This document shows positions 1 to 11,702 of a stretch of 64,000 bases of DNA, one piece after another. Under the pieces are notes generated by a model. That model did no database searches. It had not been told where the DNA came from and worked only from the letters and a program-made list of their open reading frames with translations. The stretch comes from Incurvaria masculella (Eukaryota > Arthropoda > Insecta > Lepidoptera > Incurvariidae). Each line of letters begins with the position of its first letter. Positions within the stretch are counted from its first letter, which is position 1. The translations under genes and the position numbers were made by a program. The stretch is from assembly GCA_946894095.1 (NCBI GenBank), contig OX335655.1, positions 11,780,001 through 11,844,000 on the forward strand, written 5' to 3'.

Positions 1-712
1 CAGTGCACAGGTCACCATACTTTCTTTCATGAAAATTAGAGGAATCATAAAGATTTGAGAAGTTGTCTCATCGGGCAGATGTGTTCCATCTCCCTTTAAC
101 TCGCGGTAGTGTTACTTGAGCTGACGTCTCACTCTCAAAATTTGTTCGTCTTGTTAGCACAGCGCGCTATCCTAGGTCTATGGTTAACTTTACCCAGTCG
201 TAATGGGCTGCCGAGGGAGGGACACCGGGCAGGTGAGTTGTCCTTGTAAAGATGAAAGGTCGTGGCGAAAGTCAGGGCTTGATGACACCTCCGGCCGGTG
301 CTAGTCTGGAGAACTAGAAGGACAAGAGCTAGTAATTGTGCCGCCCTATCCAGCCGTGGAGCATGGGAATGGAGAGATGCATTATGTGCAACGGGGAAGT
401 GAGTGTATCGACTGAACAACTCCGGTACCACTGGAGATATTGGAGTCAGCCAGCTTATCTGTCGTCCCGAGCGTGGATTGAAACGCTAGCAACTTCGGTT
501 GTGGGCGGTGAACGTGCATAACAGCTCCGGTACCTGTCTGGAGAACAATGAGTGGACTTCCTTTATGTGGCACTCGCCATTAAGAGTACCAATGCAATAT
601 GCGGAGGCGGCTAGACCTACCGAAGACCTACGTGGCTGTGGTCCCTGCCTGGACGTCTTCGGGCGTCCAGCGGGAATAGCGTCTCCCTATGCATAACCTA
701 ACGGCACAGAAT
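1..712. other. Unassigned GC-richer segment, probably transposon-derived
   Basis: This stretch is less AT-rich than its surroundings and contains a degenerate internal motif, CTCCGG.(G)TAC / CTGGAGA, near 290-315, 420-440 and 520-545. Short open frames on both strands show no recognisable domain. A related phrase (CTAGGTCTATGGTT) recurs near 22370, which suggests dispersed-repeat origin. No gene is called. Confidence 0.3.
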
Positions 713-2387
713 AATTAACGGTTGGTCACTGAGAGCGCTATACAGTAAACAGCGAAGGGAAATTCGATTAGCCTGCACAAACTTACTCTGACCCATTTCC
801 AGCGAAGCCCGCACCCACAGAAGCCGCGTCCGAGCGTAAATAAACAACAAAACTGACGAAGTTCCGCGTGAACACAGCCGCATCGGGATGCATGGCAGTC
901 CGCTAGTTCCACGACACTGGTTTCTAGTTTAATCTAGGGAAACCAGAGCAAAGGTTTTCAGTGAACTTCATTCAAAAGAACCTACGGTACGGCGCGCAGG
1001 TTAAGCGTTGAAAACAGACCTGTTTATTTTTTTAAAGTTTGATATTTTACCTAACCTTCGAATTGGTACGAGTATCGACTTTTACATTTATGCCGAAGTG
1101 CTCCATCTCATTTTGTTAACGTTAATGTAATTGTTAAGATATCTATCCGCAGTTAATGACATCTGAAGAAAGAAGACAACTTCATACTAATTATTTGACC
1201 TAGCCAGCGTGGCTGGATCAGGATTTCGATTCAGTCTGTTCAAAAAGGTAGACTACTATGTGCCGTTTTTTTGTGTTTCAAGGTACCTAGTCAATGAAAA
1301 GTTAAATCTTAAATGTGAAGTTATGTTGGATGTACGATAGGATTGGATCTGAGCCGACTGACCTAATCTCGACCGCATCAACTGTCTCTATTTCCTTGAA
1401 AGCTAGTGGTGTTCATATCTTTATCTAAAATAGAAAGAAGCACAGCCGGATAAATAATGACAAACATAAATAAGGTTTACAACATCAAGCTATTATAGTA
1501 AAAAATGTAAAGCAGCCAAAGTAGCCAATTGAAATAGCATGAGAGTACGACGCGAGTAATTTAAAAACAGACCGTGTCACTCTATCTACAAGTTTGAATA
1601 TGTGTGATGTCATAGTGTGGGCAGCTTTAGAGGAAAAAATGTATGGAATGAAAACACCAGCAATCTAATAAAATCCCAGTAGGTATGAAGATTATCTAGA
1701 TTCTTATTTTCCGTGTTTTCAACATGCCCACTCCAATCAATGTAAACATTGACAGAAAAGGCAGTCATGTGTATAAATATCTGCACGATTAATGGATGTA
1801 GGTATATGCATGCTATATGAGGTATATAAAATTAAATGACAAAAACGTCGTTAAGTCATCTATGGTTCAGGGTTTAGTTGATTCCCTCTTAGAGCATTAT
1901 TTATCAAACTTTAATGAATTGGCCTCTCCTAAATTATCCTCCGTCGTAGGTAAATCGCAGATTTAAATTAGGATCATAGAAACTTAAGCAACAACAATAA
2001 ATTCGAATAACATTACTAGCAAAAATAATTGCAACATAGACAAAGGACGAATTAAAAGCATCCTGTCGTCGTGTCGCGTCGTCCTCGCCTGCTCGAAACA
2101 CTCGTGTGCATGCACATTGTTCAGTATGTTTACACTTGCACACGAATTTTAAAACCTCGTTGTAGACATTCATCATTCGCACGCAAAGTGGAAGCAAAAC
2201 GGGTAAATGTATAAGTTTTTTTTAAGATATTTTCGAAGCCATGACCATGCAGATTTCGTATAGGAAGGAGATCGTGGAACTTCCACTAGCGCGTACATCT
2301 TACATTCCTTCCTAAAATACGCAAAAGGGTTTAAATTACGAGTGCGTACATTTTTAAATTAAAGAGGGTCGTAGCGACAAAACAAAC
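713..2387. other. No supported feature
   Basis: AT-rich sequence with only short chance open frames. I see no splice-flanked coding segment, terminal inverted repeat or RNA gene here. Confidence 0.5.
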
Positions 2388-2945
2388 CGAGGGGTCAGTC
2401 ACTCGAGCAAAAAGTGTACACCAAGATTACCAGTAGTCAAAAATACGATGAATACCTTGAGATTTTGAGATTCTTAGAGATTTCCAAGGACTACCAAAAT
2501 TTACAAATATTCCTGGATATTTTTAAAGATTCCTCAAGATTTCCAAAGATTCCCAAAGATTACTGACGATTTCCATGATTCCCAAGGGATTACTGAAGAT
2601 TTCTAGGGGTTCTGGGATTTCTTAAGATGACTAAGGACTCCAAGATTACTAGAATAACCAAAAAGATTAGTTTGAGCAGGCATTTCGAAGGCAATTCTAA
2701 TTTCACTGGAATACTAAAAACATTCCCAGATTCCCTAAAATTACTCCAGATTTCGAGAAATTCCTCGGACTCCCACCAGATTCTCCGGACTCCTAAGATT
2801 ACTGAGACTACTAAACAATTGTACACCAGATTCCTAAGATACCCAGATTCCCTAAGATTTCCAGACATTTAGATTTACGGACTACCACCTGAGATAACTG
2901 AGATTACTAATCAATTGTACACCAGATTATCTGAGTGATTGACAG
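2388..2945. mobile_element. Degenerate GATTCC/GATTAC-repeat element with inverted ends
   Basis: The left end reads GAGGGGTCAGTCACTCGAGC followed by GTGTACACC. The right end, reverse-complemented, reads TCAATCACTCAGA..CTGGTGTAC, so the ends are imperfect inverted repeats. The interior is a run of hexamer-like phrases (GATTCC, GATTAC, AGATTTCC). The same terminus recurs at about 25147 (plus) and 27795 (minus), defining a family. There is no coding capacity; the open frames here are compositional. Confidence 0.5.
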
Positions 2946-3891
2946 ATCGAAACAAACCTATAATAACTATGTACAATTGTAGGAAATTACGAAGGGGAGT
3001 CCAGTTAATTCAATAATTTGTTGTAATATGTATATTGTGGGAATATAATCCACCAGTTTATGGTACTAACAATCCATACCACTTTATGTAAGAATGTCAA
3101 AGTTATCCAAGGAAAGGAAGCCCTGCAGGAAACTATGCTACAAGCCAATCCGAACGAATCACTCGAGGAAGCACCAAAAGTAAGCTATCGAAATGTGTTT
3201 ATTTACAAATTCTAAATTGGTTTTCAAATACCCGAGTGAGATAGTGAGTCGCGAAATATATTTTATCTAGAGTCAGAGTTCTTCGCTTAAATTCCCCGAA
3301 TATTTAAATAGGTTTCGGTCTGTTTCGGTCAAGTTCCAGCTTTGAAGGAGAAATTGGCCGACATGACTCCTTGCACGTTCGCAAGCGAAAACCATGTTAA
3401 ATACGTTTTTCTATTTGTTGATTCACTTAATTAAGATGAAATCACTTCGTATTCTACAGCCAATAAAACTTGAGCAAGTTAAATGAACGACATTGACATT
3501 GAGATCGCGATACATGATGATCTCAAAGCCGACGTTGGTTACCGAAGCTCTTTGACGTATTATGCCATGACGGAGTCGCGAGAAAATGCTGTTTATTCAA
3601 CAATTTACGGTCGAGATGGTGCGACTAACACAAGAAATTATTGAGTAGGCCTACGTTCTACGCTAAAGCCGCGTAAGTACTGAAATCGAAGAGCTGTTTT
3701 GCGCAAACTTCTATAGTGAGAAATTTGTTAAAAATTAACCACAACGACATGACGGGTGCTAAACTTTATGAGGTTGATTTCGCAGATTAAAATATGGGGT
3801 TACGGCGGTCTCATGTATTTGGCTATTACAACTAAAATATAGTCCTGAAATAAGGCCGACTTTAGCACAACTCCTGATTTATTAAGGTGGA
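2946..3891. other. No supported feature
   Basis: AT-rich sequence with no coding exon or repeat boundary that I can defend. Confidence 0.45.
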
Positions 3892-4495
3892 TTCTCCCGT
3901 TGAGCTCCCCATACAAACGTGGAATGAAGATCATGCTCATATTTCTTGTAGTAGATCCAAAATTGTGCTTAAAACAGCTTTATTCGATCGAACTAGATGT
4001 TTGATGACCGTTGGCATTGTATGTAATATTTGGTTTAAGTTATAAGGTCTGAAAGTTTGTATTTATCGCGCGTTTGAAACAATTCGTTTGGACGTCGATT
4101 ACCCAGGGATAAAACAAAAAATAATAATCATGTCGAACTAGATGTTTGATGACCGTTGGCATTGTATGTAATATTTGGTTTAAGTTATAAGGTCTGAAAG
4201 TTTGTATTTATCGCGCGTTTGAAACAATTCGTTTGGACGTCGATTACCTAGGGATAAAACAAAAAATAATAATCATGAAACCTAGCTTGTTCTATAAAGA
4301 TTCAAAAATAGTTTAGTTTTTGTTTGTTTTTTTACTACAGCATCGGTGATTTACTTTTAGCTATAAGCACTATGCGCATGCTTGCTTTTTCAATCCTCCT
4401 CATCACGAAGACTGTCCTTTTCTTTAAAACGGAGACAATACCAGATCGCAAAAGAACGATTTTGTGTCATGCCCGTGAATAAGTAATTCCCGTCG
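3892..4495 (-). mobile_element. Diverged copy of the TTAAGGTGG MITE family, inverted
   Basis: It begins TTAAGGTGGATTCTCCCG and runs through the same internal landmarks as the intact copies at 13723, 21689, 47206 and 53015: CCCCATACAAACG, the TTATAAGGTC block, a CGCGCGTTT block, and the CCTCATCACG..TTCTTTAAAAC block near its far end. The far terminus is eroded. It contains a 145-bp internal tandem duplication, listed separately. Confidence 0.7.
3988..4277. repeat. 145-bp tandem duplication, two near-identical copies
   Basis: Copy 1 is 3988-4132 and copy 2 is 4133-4277. I see one substitution between them (ACCCAGGG versus ACCTAGGG). The duplication lies inside a MITE copy that is otherwise clearly diverged from its relatives, so it is much younger than the insertion. 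Confidence 0.9.
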
Positions 4496-4685
4496 GAAAG
4501 AGCCACGCTCCGGCGCGAAGTTAGCGAGCGTATCGCTGCTGCTCGACTTTTCAAGCCCTTCTGTGTGCCTCCAACCCGTGTGCTCAACCCGGCGGCAAAC
4601 AGAAGGGCTCGAAACGTCGAGCACCATCGCCGTTGGTAAGCCGACTTCTCAAAAATATTATCATGAGTGACGGCGGCGCGGGACT

Positions 4686-4993
4686 AAAAACCGGCCAAGT
4701 GCGAGTCGGACTCGCGCACGAAGGGTTCCGTACCATCAACACCGAAAAAACACGTTTTTTGTATGGGCCCCCCCTCTAATTTTTATTATTTTTTTATTTT
4801 ACCTATTTGTTGTTATAGCGGCAAAATAAATACACACTCTGTAAAAAATTCAGGTGCCTACCTATTACGGTTCATGAGATACAGCCCTGTGACAGACGGA
4901 CAGACGGACGGACGGACGGACGGACGGACGGACGGACAGCGGAGGCTTAGTAATAGGGTTCCGTTTTCACCCTTTGGGTACGGAACCCTAAAA
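4686..4993 (+). mobile_element. Short interspersed element, CCGGCCAAGTGCGAGTCGG family
   Basis: It starts AAAAACCGGCCAAGTGCGAG and ends GGTACGGAACCCTAAAAG. It carries an internal (GACG)n-type tract (4896-4937) after the conserved ACAGCCCTGTGACAGACGG block. Both ends carry GGGTTCCGTACC in opposite orientation. At least six relatives lie in this window. It is non-coding; I do not assign a formal class. Confidence 0.8.
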
Positions 4994-5059
4994 GTATTAT
5001 AGCTAATTTTAATCCTCCATTTAAATTCAGTTTCAGTTTTTTTATTTCCTCCATTAGAT

Positions 5060-5115
5060 GAACCGACAAGAAAAATAAATGACACTGATTCGTCATTTAT
5101 TTTTCTTGTCGGTTC
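5060..5115. repeat. Perfect hairpin, 24-bp arms
   Basis: GAACCGACAAGAAAAATAAA begins the left arm, and the right arm is its exact reverse complement after an 8-base loop. It could be a minimal MITE relic. It has no poly-U context that would suggest a terminator role. Confidence 0.8.
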
Positions 5116-6494
5116 GATTACTTTTAGCGAGGTAGAGCCGACAAAACAATTTGGCAGGTTTGTCATTGTATTATTATTTATTTGCACTGATATTGAAAAT
5201 ATTGAGAATTAATTTTCCAATAACAAAAAAAGTTCAAAATATGCTTATTGACCAATTTGAATATCGACAAATACCTATAACACCCCGCAGTTACAACGTA
5301 TCACTGACCACTTTCCGAAAATATAACACACGCCGCGGTTACAACGTATACATATATAAATATTAGTAATAAATACCTGGCTCTGAATTAAATTGTATGA
5401 TGTTGACTTTCTGCCTTTGAACTGTTATGGTATCGGAGCTAGAGGCGGATTTGAATGTAGAGATAACATAGACATTTTAACAAAAAAAATCTTACATGAA
5501 CGATACTATAAGGATTCCTGGCTTTACAGACTAATCACGTAACTATTTTGTGGATAAGAATGTATTATGCACATAAGTAAATAGCAGATTTTACATTGAG
5601 TCACATGACATTCTCGGTTATTAATTTCTTAGAAATAAACATTGACTAAGTATCGACAACAATTTACTGAGTAAACAATTTTAAAATACCCAATCTTTTA
5701 TAAATGGAATGTTATTTAGATTCGATACAGACACCTGAATTCCACAGCTGTGTGGTTAGTTATGTTTGGTCAACGTTTAACAAACAATTCTAAAATCAAC
5801 TTCACATAATTCGGAGAAACACAGATTTTAACAAAATGTGAAATCCACAATAACTCCAAATCTGTCTGAGGACGTGCGTAGCTTGCAAAAAGCGAAATGA
5901 ACGTAGACCACGGAAACACGTAGGAGTCGGTTTGGTCGTAATGACGCATACGTGACGAAACGTGCCGAGCAGACGACATATTATTAGGTCCACCGTCTCG
6001 TGAAACATTCATACCTATTCGAGCACCTTTCAGACGTTGTACAAAGGAGTTGGTTGTAAAAACAGTGGCCTGAGTCACACCTTGTGTGGATAAATCACTG
6101 AGCAGGAGAGGTAACGAACAATGAAAAAATATATTGCAAACATTCGTCGCCAGGAATGAAAAGTTAAAGGTAAGGATTAACTAACAGTCGTTGCAAGAAA
6201 TCAAATTGGAACTTTGTTTTCGATACTCTCAACAAAAAAGGGACCTATACTAAGGGAAAGGATAATAAATCATGCAATAATCTACAAATCATACGCGTAA
6301 ATTGAAGAAGGTTCGAAAGTTTTAAATACACTAGTATGCTCTACCTTACTTGCAAAGAGAAATGTCCGCCGGGTTTCGTACCACAGCAATGAATAAAAAA
6401 CTGTCTAAACGATTTAATACAGCCATGTTTAAAGAAGTCACGGTTCTGGCAGGTTAAATAATGTGAGAAGGATTGATTAGAGGTCCACAAAGAA
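5116..6494. other. No supported feature
   Basis: The minus-strand open frame at 5770-6078 matches no family I recognise and lacks splice or start support. The rest is AT-rich and featureless. Confidence 0.45.
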
Positions 6495-6860
6495 AATAAA
6501 TGCCTAGTCAGGATCTTGAAAAGAGGGAAGGGAAGTACTAGAAATAATTTAGGAGTTTTTACAGAATGTTAAGCCAAGATCTTGAAAACAAGAAGGGGGG
6601 TACTTAATACCTAGGAAGGCGATAGAAGTTCCTAAATAATGGTAATGCCAAGCCATGTTATTCAAAAAAAGTAAGGTTAGGTTAGGAAGAAGTTAGGAGT
6701 TCATATAAATTTGAATGCCCAGCCAGGTTCTTGATTGTTCTTTAAGAATAAAAGTTTGTTAAGCGTTCGTATATGTAGAATGTTAATGCCAAGCCAGGAT
6801 CTTGGAAAGTGCGAGGAGGATAGATAGTACTGCTAAACCTGAGTATTGAAATATGGACGG
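6495..6860. repeat. Degenerate tandem repeat of about 70 bp, five units
   Basis: The phrase AATGCCAAGCCAGGATCTTG or a variant recurs near 6503, 6570, 6648, 6714 and 6783, spaced 66-78 bases, with variable purine-rich DNA between. The units are diverged, so this is an old minisatellite-like array. A short GGTTAGGTTAGG stretch sits at about 6675. Confidence 0.65.
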
Positions 6861-7946
6861 GGGAATTATAAGTTTAAAGACTTTACTAAGCATAAATAGT
6901 ACATTGATCGATCCTGGAATTACATGCTAGATTAAGGGACAGAAGATGGAACTAAAATATTAAATGATAATCTAATACTAAACTGGGGTAGTTTACACCG
7001 ATAAGGTGCCGAAATAAGAATTCCCGTCAAGGAAAACGAACGCGTAGGTATATGGTACCGTGAAATTGCAATAGCTGTCAGACTATTGAGAATGGTAGGC
7101 GAGTACGGTGAGCGTGGTCGCAGCCATGATTCTGGACACGTGAGTATCTCCGTCGCAGCAGGTATATTTTTGGATGACGTAAGTGTAGGAATTAAACGTA
7201 AATGTATGTAAACATGGCCGCCCACACGACAACGAATATTGCCGTTTTTTGCTCATTTGAAACGGTCAATGATCGCTATACGCCAAATAATCAAGAATCG
7301 ATTCGATCCAATTTTATGGAATATGTCTCTTAATATTAAAAACACGATAGCTCAGTTAGTTTTTATGGATGTGAGATAGCAGACTTTAGGAGAATTTTAA
7401 AAAAGTGACCGTTAATTATAAAAAAAACTATGCTTGCGTTCCACAGGCGTTTTGTTATGGTTCCGTAAGCATGCGATATTTTTTTAACTAGGAATTATAT
7501 TTATCAAACGAAAATGATTAAAAATCTCCGATTATATATAAATGTTCAATATTCATATAAAAATAAAAGTTCCGATTACAATTTTGGGAAAAAATCCTAT
7601 TTTAAATTACTTTTGCAAATCCGTACTGCAAGTAGATATTAAAAAAATCTTGAGTGCTGAATATTTGCGGTATTCAACCTAACCAAAAAACTAACAAAAG
7701 AAAAAAGAAACTTATTTTTGTTTCATAAAAAACCTTACATTATTTAGCAAAACACTGAACATTTTTGAATCCAAAGGTGTGATGGACGAATGGACGAACA
7801 GACGGGGCAACCACACGAAATTGGAATTGTTCCTGGTAACAAGCCTATGCCACAGGAAACCTTAACCGAATGCAAAAGGATATGAATGAAAGTGATATGA
7901 AGATATAAAATAAAGAAACTATTTGTAAAAATGTGTCTGCACTCAC
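6861..7946. other. Probable start of intron 1 of the minus-strand gene; otherwise empty
   Basis: This lies directly downstream of the minus-strand exon donor at 7946. I could not find exon 2. A plus-strand stop-free stretch at about 7005-7210 encodes an unrecognised peptide and has a GTGAGT after it, but nothing else supports it. Confidence 0.35.
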
Positions 7947-8012
7947 GTCATTGTTTTGAGTTCCCTTTGAGTGGTATTCCGGTGGTTTGTCGAGCACTAC
8001 CGGCGACTCCAT
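7947..8012 (-). CDS. First coding exon of an unidentified minus-strand gene (22 codons)
   Basis: Reading the minus strand, ATG at 8012-8010 opens a 22-codon frame, MESPVVLDKPPEY followed by nine polar residues, ending ..QNND exactly at a strong GTGAGT donor (7946-7941). The ATG has G at -3 and G at +4, a good initiation context. Upstream lie a leader of about 168 bases, an initiator, a TATA box and heat-shock-element-like repeats, all correctly ordered and spaced. Together these support a true first exon rather than a chance ORF. I do not recognise the protein from this N-terminus, and no downstream exon was found before the left edge, so the intron may be long and the rest may lie outside the window. 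The splice end is phase 0. It could alternatively be a decayed gene whose promoter exon survives. Confidence 0.55.
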
Positions 8013-8020
8013 CACTTCAT
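8012..8020 (-). promoter_or_regulatory. Two-codon upstream ORF overlapping the main start (TGATG)
   Basis: In the minus-strand leader ATGAAGTGA (8020-8012) ends on the A that begins the main ATG. The upstream ATG has T at -3 (weak context). This arrangement could allow leaky scanning or reinitiation. Confidence 0.45.
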
Positions 8021-8176
8021 GCAGTCTTTGATCCAAAACCAGTCTTCAGAATGTTCGCGATGTTTATTCACAACAGTCCTTTCGCACCACCGTTCACCGA
8101 ATGTCCAAATATGTCCACAAAACGTTCACTTGCTGGACGAGAATGCAGCACCACTTCGATCGCGAGGCGCGTTTGC

Positions 8177-8213
8177 GAATGAAGCCCGCGCTAAGGAGCG
8201 AATCGTATTTATA
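8177..8213 (-). promoter_or_regulatory. Core promoter: TATA box plus initiator
   Basis: On the minus strand TATAAATA occupies 8213-8206, and TCATTC (8182-8177) fits the insect initiator. Its A at 8180 would be the start site, 33 bases from the first T of the TATA box, which is textbook spacing. The transcript would lead directly into the exon at 8012-7947. Confidence 0.6.
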
Positions 8214-8277
8214 TGATCGGTTGTGAAGCCGAGAGCTGCCGACCAGCCGCGGCCGCGTGGGTGCGTGACGCGGATCA

Positions 8278-8346
8278 TTCGAGAAGCTTCTGGTGGGTTC
8301 GAGATGGAGCGCGAGCAACCTCACCGAGCGAACGCCTTGAACGTTC
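8278..8346 (-). promoter_or_regulatory. Heat-shock-element-like GAA/TTC array upstream of the TATA box
   Basis: TTCGAGAAGCTTC (8278-8290) contains three alternating 5-bp units (TTC, GAA, TTC) in perfect register, and a further TTC at 8298-8300 stays in the same 5-base phase. A second GAACGTTC lies at 8339-8346. The array sits about 65-135 bases upstream of the TATA box, where HSF sites occur in heat-inducible insect promoters. Binding is inferred from the motif only. Confidence 0.5.
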
Positions 8347-9400
8347 CAATCCGACGCTCGTCATAGTACGTAAGCCCATAGTACATCTGGACTATAAGTC
8401 TGACTACACGGTTATTTCCTCCATAAATGAATAAAGCTGTTAAGAAAGGAAAAAAACTATTTTTATCAAATAAACTTTCACCTCAGAATTAAGAGAAAAA
8501 ATAGTTTTTATTTTGTTTTGAATAAAATCATTCACTGTGTGGCCAAAATTGGGAAAATATTTCGTGGTGGGGTAAACGACGATGACGATTTTTATATGGA
8601 TTTCGTGCGAGCACTTCACTTCGAACAATGTACCATTTTAGAATCTTTTAGAGGTTTAGAATCTTTATGGGCCCAATAGTGAATGATCTGTGTGACATGA
8701 ATACCGTTGAAATGGGCGTAAACCATAAATCAAGCACTCAATTACTGTCAGTATTTTTTTAAATTAATTTAGAAATTAATTTCCGGACTTGTCATAAGAA
8801 CATACATAGCAAAATCCAAGAAATATTAATTCGTGCTGATAAAATCATGAACAAAAAAGTTGCAACGAATTTTGGTAATTTTCATAAGGAAAGAAAAAAA
8901 ATCGTATCTCGATACCAAAACCTTGCAAATTCCTACAAAAAAATATTGTCAGTATATTTGGCGAACACCTGTATTTCGTTATCCTAAATTTGGGTAGGCA
9001 GAGTTATAAACAAAATGTACTGTGGGCTTACTTACCAAGGGAAGGTTGCTCAATCGAATACATTTCGATGGAGTGGGTGATCGAAAGGAGATAATATATC
9101 GAACCAGGATAAGATGGCGTGGACTACGGAGTTCGAGTTCGACGATGCAAATCTTCCGACATCCGGGCCAGGATCTATAATATTAGCCATATTTTACATT
9201 TTAGAAGAAACAACTTAAATGACGATCGTGGATAAACCGTCTTTGCAAACGTTTAGTAGCATAAGGGTGTCGAAAGTAGAGTAATAGGAATAGTTCAACC
9301 AAATTTAGCGAACTAGTCAGTGCTCCAATTGACTCGAAATAACAAAATGCAGTTCGCTTTTGCTGGTTGACCCAAAAATGTTAGTTTAATGCAAACCAGT
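8347..9400. other. No supported feature
   Basis: AT-rich upstream region of the minus-strand promoter. No exon or repeat boundary identified. Confidence 0.45.
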
Positions 9401-9690
9401 CTAAAAAAAAAAAAAAAAAAACCCGGCAAAGTGCGAGTCGGACTCGCACACGAATGATTCCGAAACATTGTACACTATTTAACAAAATAAAATCACGTTT
9501 CTTGTATGATCCCCTTTAATTTCAATGTAGTTTTCATTTTCACTATTTGTTGTTATATCAGTAACAGAAAATTTTAACTATTTACGAGTTCATGAGATAC
9601 AGCCCTGTGACAGACGGACGGATGGACGGGCGGACAGCGGAGGGTTAGTAATAGGGTCCCGTTGGCACCCTTTTGGTACGGAACCCTAAA
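9401..9690 (+). mobile_element. CCGGCCAAGTGCGAGTCGG-family element
   Basis: After a poly-A run it reads CCCGGCAAAGTGCGAGTCGG, then ACAGCCCTGTGACAGACGG and the terminal ACGGAACCCTAAAA. The GACG tract is short (GACGGACGGATGGACGG). It is more diverged than the copy at 4686. Confidence 0.75.
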
Positions 9691-10406
9691 AAGTATAAAA
9701 AGGAAAGAAAAATAATTTGGTTTGCGTAATACAAAAGTAGACAGTGAAAATGTTAAAGTCGAGTAAACATTTTAATAATTATTTAACTACACCTAGTCTT
9801 TGTTGCAAGAATTCTGTCCACGATATTGACATAGACAGTGTCAAAGCGGCATGATCTCTTTGCAATTTCCTGGATTATTGACAAAGGCCTCCAGTTCTTA
9901 CACTAAACCTTACCTGTGTCCAGTGATCACTAAAGTATTTTCACCGGACACATTTAAAAACTATAGACAACAATCTGGGATTTGGTGATATCACAATTAT
10001 AATATCACGGCTTTGGCAAGAAATATCCTGGCAACGATACACCAATTAGATAACGAATCAAACGAGATACCGTAGGTTCGATAAGGACGTAAGTAAATCC
10101 AAAAACAAATTTTTTGATAACTAGAACCGAAATTAGTTTTTTTTAATACATTTAAATTGGTTTAACTAATAGAACTATACCTAAACCTTCAGATATTTTC
10201 GCGTATTAACTAAATTGATTGCATTCAGGTAAACGATGATCCCCATACAAATTATTTTGAAAATCGGCCCTTTGTGGTAGTTTTAATCAGTTTAATATTG
10301 ACTGATTAAGGTAAATAAAACAAGTATTAAATATTTAAAGTAGTTTCTAAAATTATTTCCGGAAAACGTTTGCTTGAGGGTTTTTCTCAGATGCTATAAG
10401 CAAGGA
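9691..10406. other. No supported feature
   Basis: AT-rich, no coding signal seen. Confidence 0.45.
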
Positions 10407-10698
10407 ATAACAAGTGCGAGTCGGACTCGCACACGAAGGGTTCCGAACCATCGTAAATAATAAAACAAAAAAATCACGTTTTTTGTATGGGAGCCCCCTT
10501 TAATTTTAATTATTTTTTAATCTTACCTATTTGTTGTTATAGCGGCAAAATAAATACACACTCTGTGAAAATTTCAGCTGTCTACCTGTTACGGTTACTG
10601 AGATACAGCCCTGTGACAGACGGACAGACGGACGGACGGACAGCGGAGGCTTAGTAATAGGGTTCCGTTTTCACCCTTTGGGTACGGAACCCTAAAAA
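10407..10698 (+). mobile_element. CCGGCCAAGTGCGAGTCGG-family element, 5' end trimmed
   Basis: It begins AACAAGTGCGAGTCGGACTC without the CCGGCC lead and ends ACGGAACCCTAAAAACC. The GACGG tract and GGTTCCGTTTTCACCC block are conserved. Confidence 0.78.
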
Positions 10699-11702
10699 CC
10701 AATTTTATATATAATATTATAAATGCGAACCAATTTTGATGAATTTGCATATATAGTTAGTCTGGACCTTGGAGAAGGATATAGGCTAACTTTTGTAGAG
10801 AAAAGTAAACTCGTAGGGGGTAGAATTCATAGGGTAGAATGCGCCAGAGATAAGCTTTGGTCATGTTTTAATTTCTATGATGCAGGTACTTAAACACAAA
10901 TGAAAGTCGGAGAAAAATTCTCCTATTGCTGAACGAAAAAGTTAAACGTTTACAAATTAGGATTAAAATCTAGAAAATTAAAATACAGAAAAATAACATT
11001 TTTTTAATTTGTTTTTTGGGTTCTGTCCAGTGTAGACAATTTGCCAGTTTCAAGTTTCACTTCTTGATTCTTGAATTCTTGAATGTAAGTACTTTATTCT
11101 GGTCATTTTATAATTATTATAACACAAACATTTGGCATTGAAACTTTATTTATAGACGGTTTGATGAGATAATGGGTGAGAATAATTGAGTGAATTTAAT
11201 GAATGCCAAAAAAAATTTTTTTTTATTAATCTCGCAAACACTTTTGCTAAAGATTTAATTATAAATCAAGAATAAAAAGTTTAAAAAGAACAAAAATGCT
11301 ACTGAGCAAATAAGAGTAAAATACAAACAAAATTAATAGGTACTTCACGAAACTAAAAAAAAACAATTTAAGAGGAGAACTATTTTACACATAATAGTAA
11401 CTACAATTGAATACCATGACATCTAAACAATTTGGAAATAATATTTACTACTCTGGGTTGATCGAGGGTTAATAGGGTATTCATGTTGGCAGGAAGAGCA
11501 ATTTTCGAATGAAAAAGGACATGATATTTTGGAAACAATTATTTGACACCCAGACATTTTAACTTTTTATAAAACTATGGCGACAGGTTGTCCGAGATGG
11601 CCAGCCTGACAATGCGGAACTCATATAACATCCAGGAAATAATTCAGCCCGACATCAGTCCAAAACAACATTGACCCGAGCGAAGTCGGGTACCTCAGCT
11701 AG
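10699..11702 (+). mobile_element. Helitron-like non-autonomous element
   Basis: The 3' end has a short hairpin CCCGAGCGAAGTCGGG (11675-11690) followed nine bases later by CTAG, then T. A hairpin close to a CTRR end is the hallmark of Helitrons. Upstream, GTCTGGACCTTGGAGAAGG and the CGACATCAGTCCAAAAC block match the copy at 28293-28545. The 5' boundary is uncertain. No Rep/helicase coding sequence is visible. Confidence 0.55.

Noticed and set aside
4896..4937. GACG tandem tract as a possible CRISPR-like or independent microsatellite array
   Set aside because: It is a component of a dispersed element and recurs with varying length in other copies; there are no spacers.
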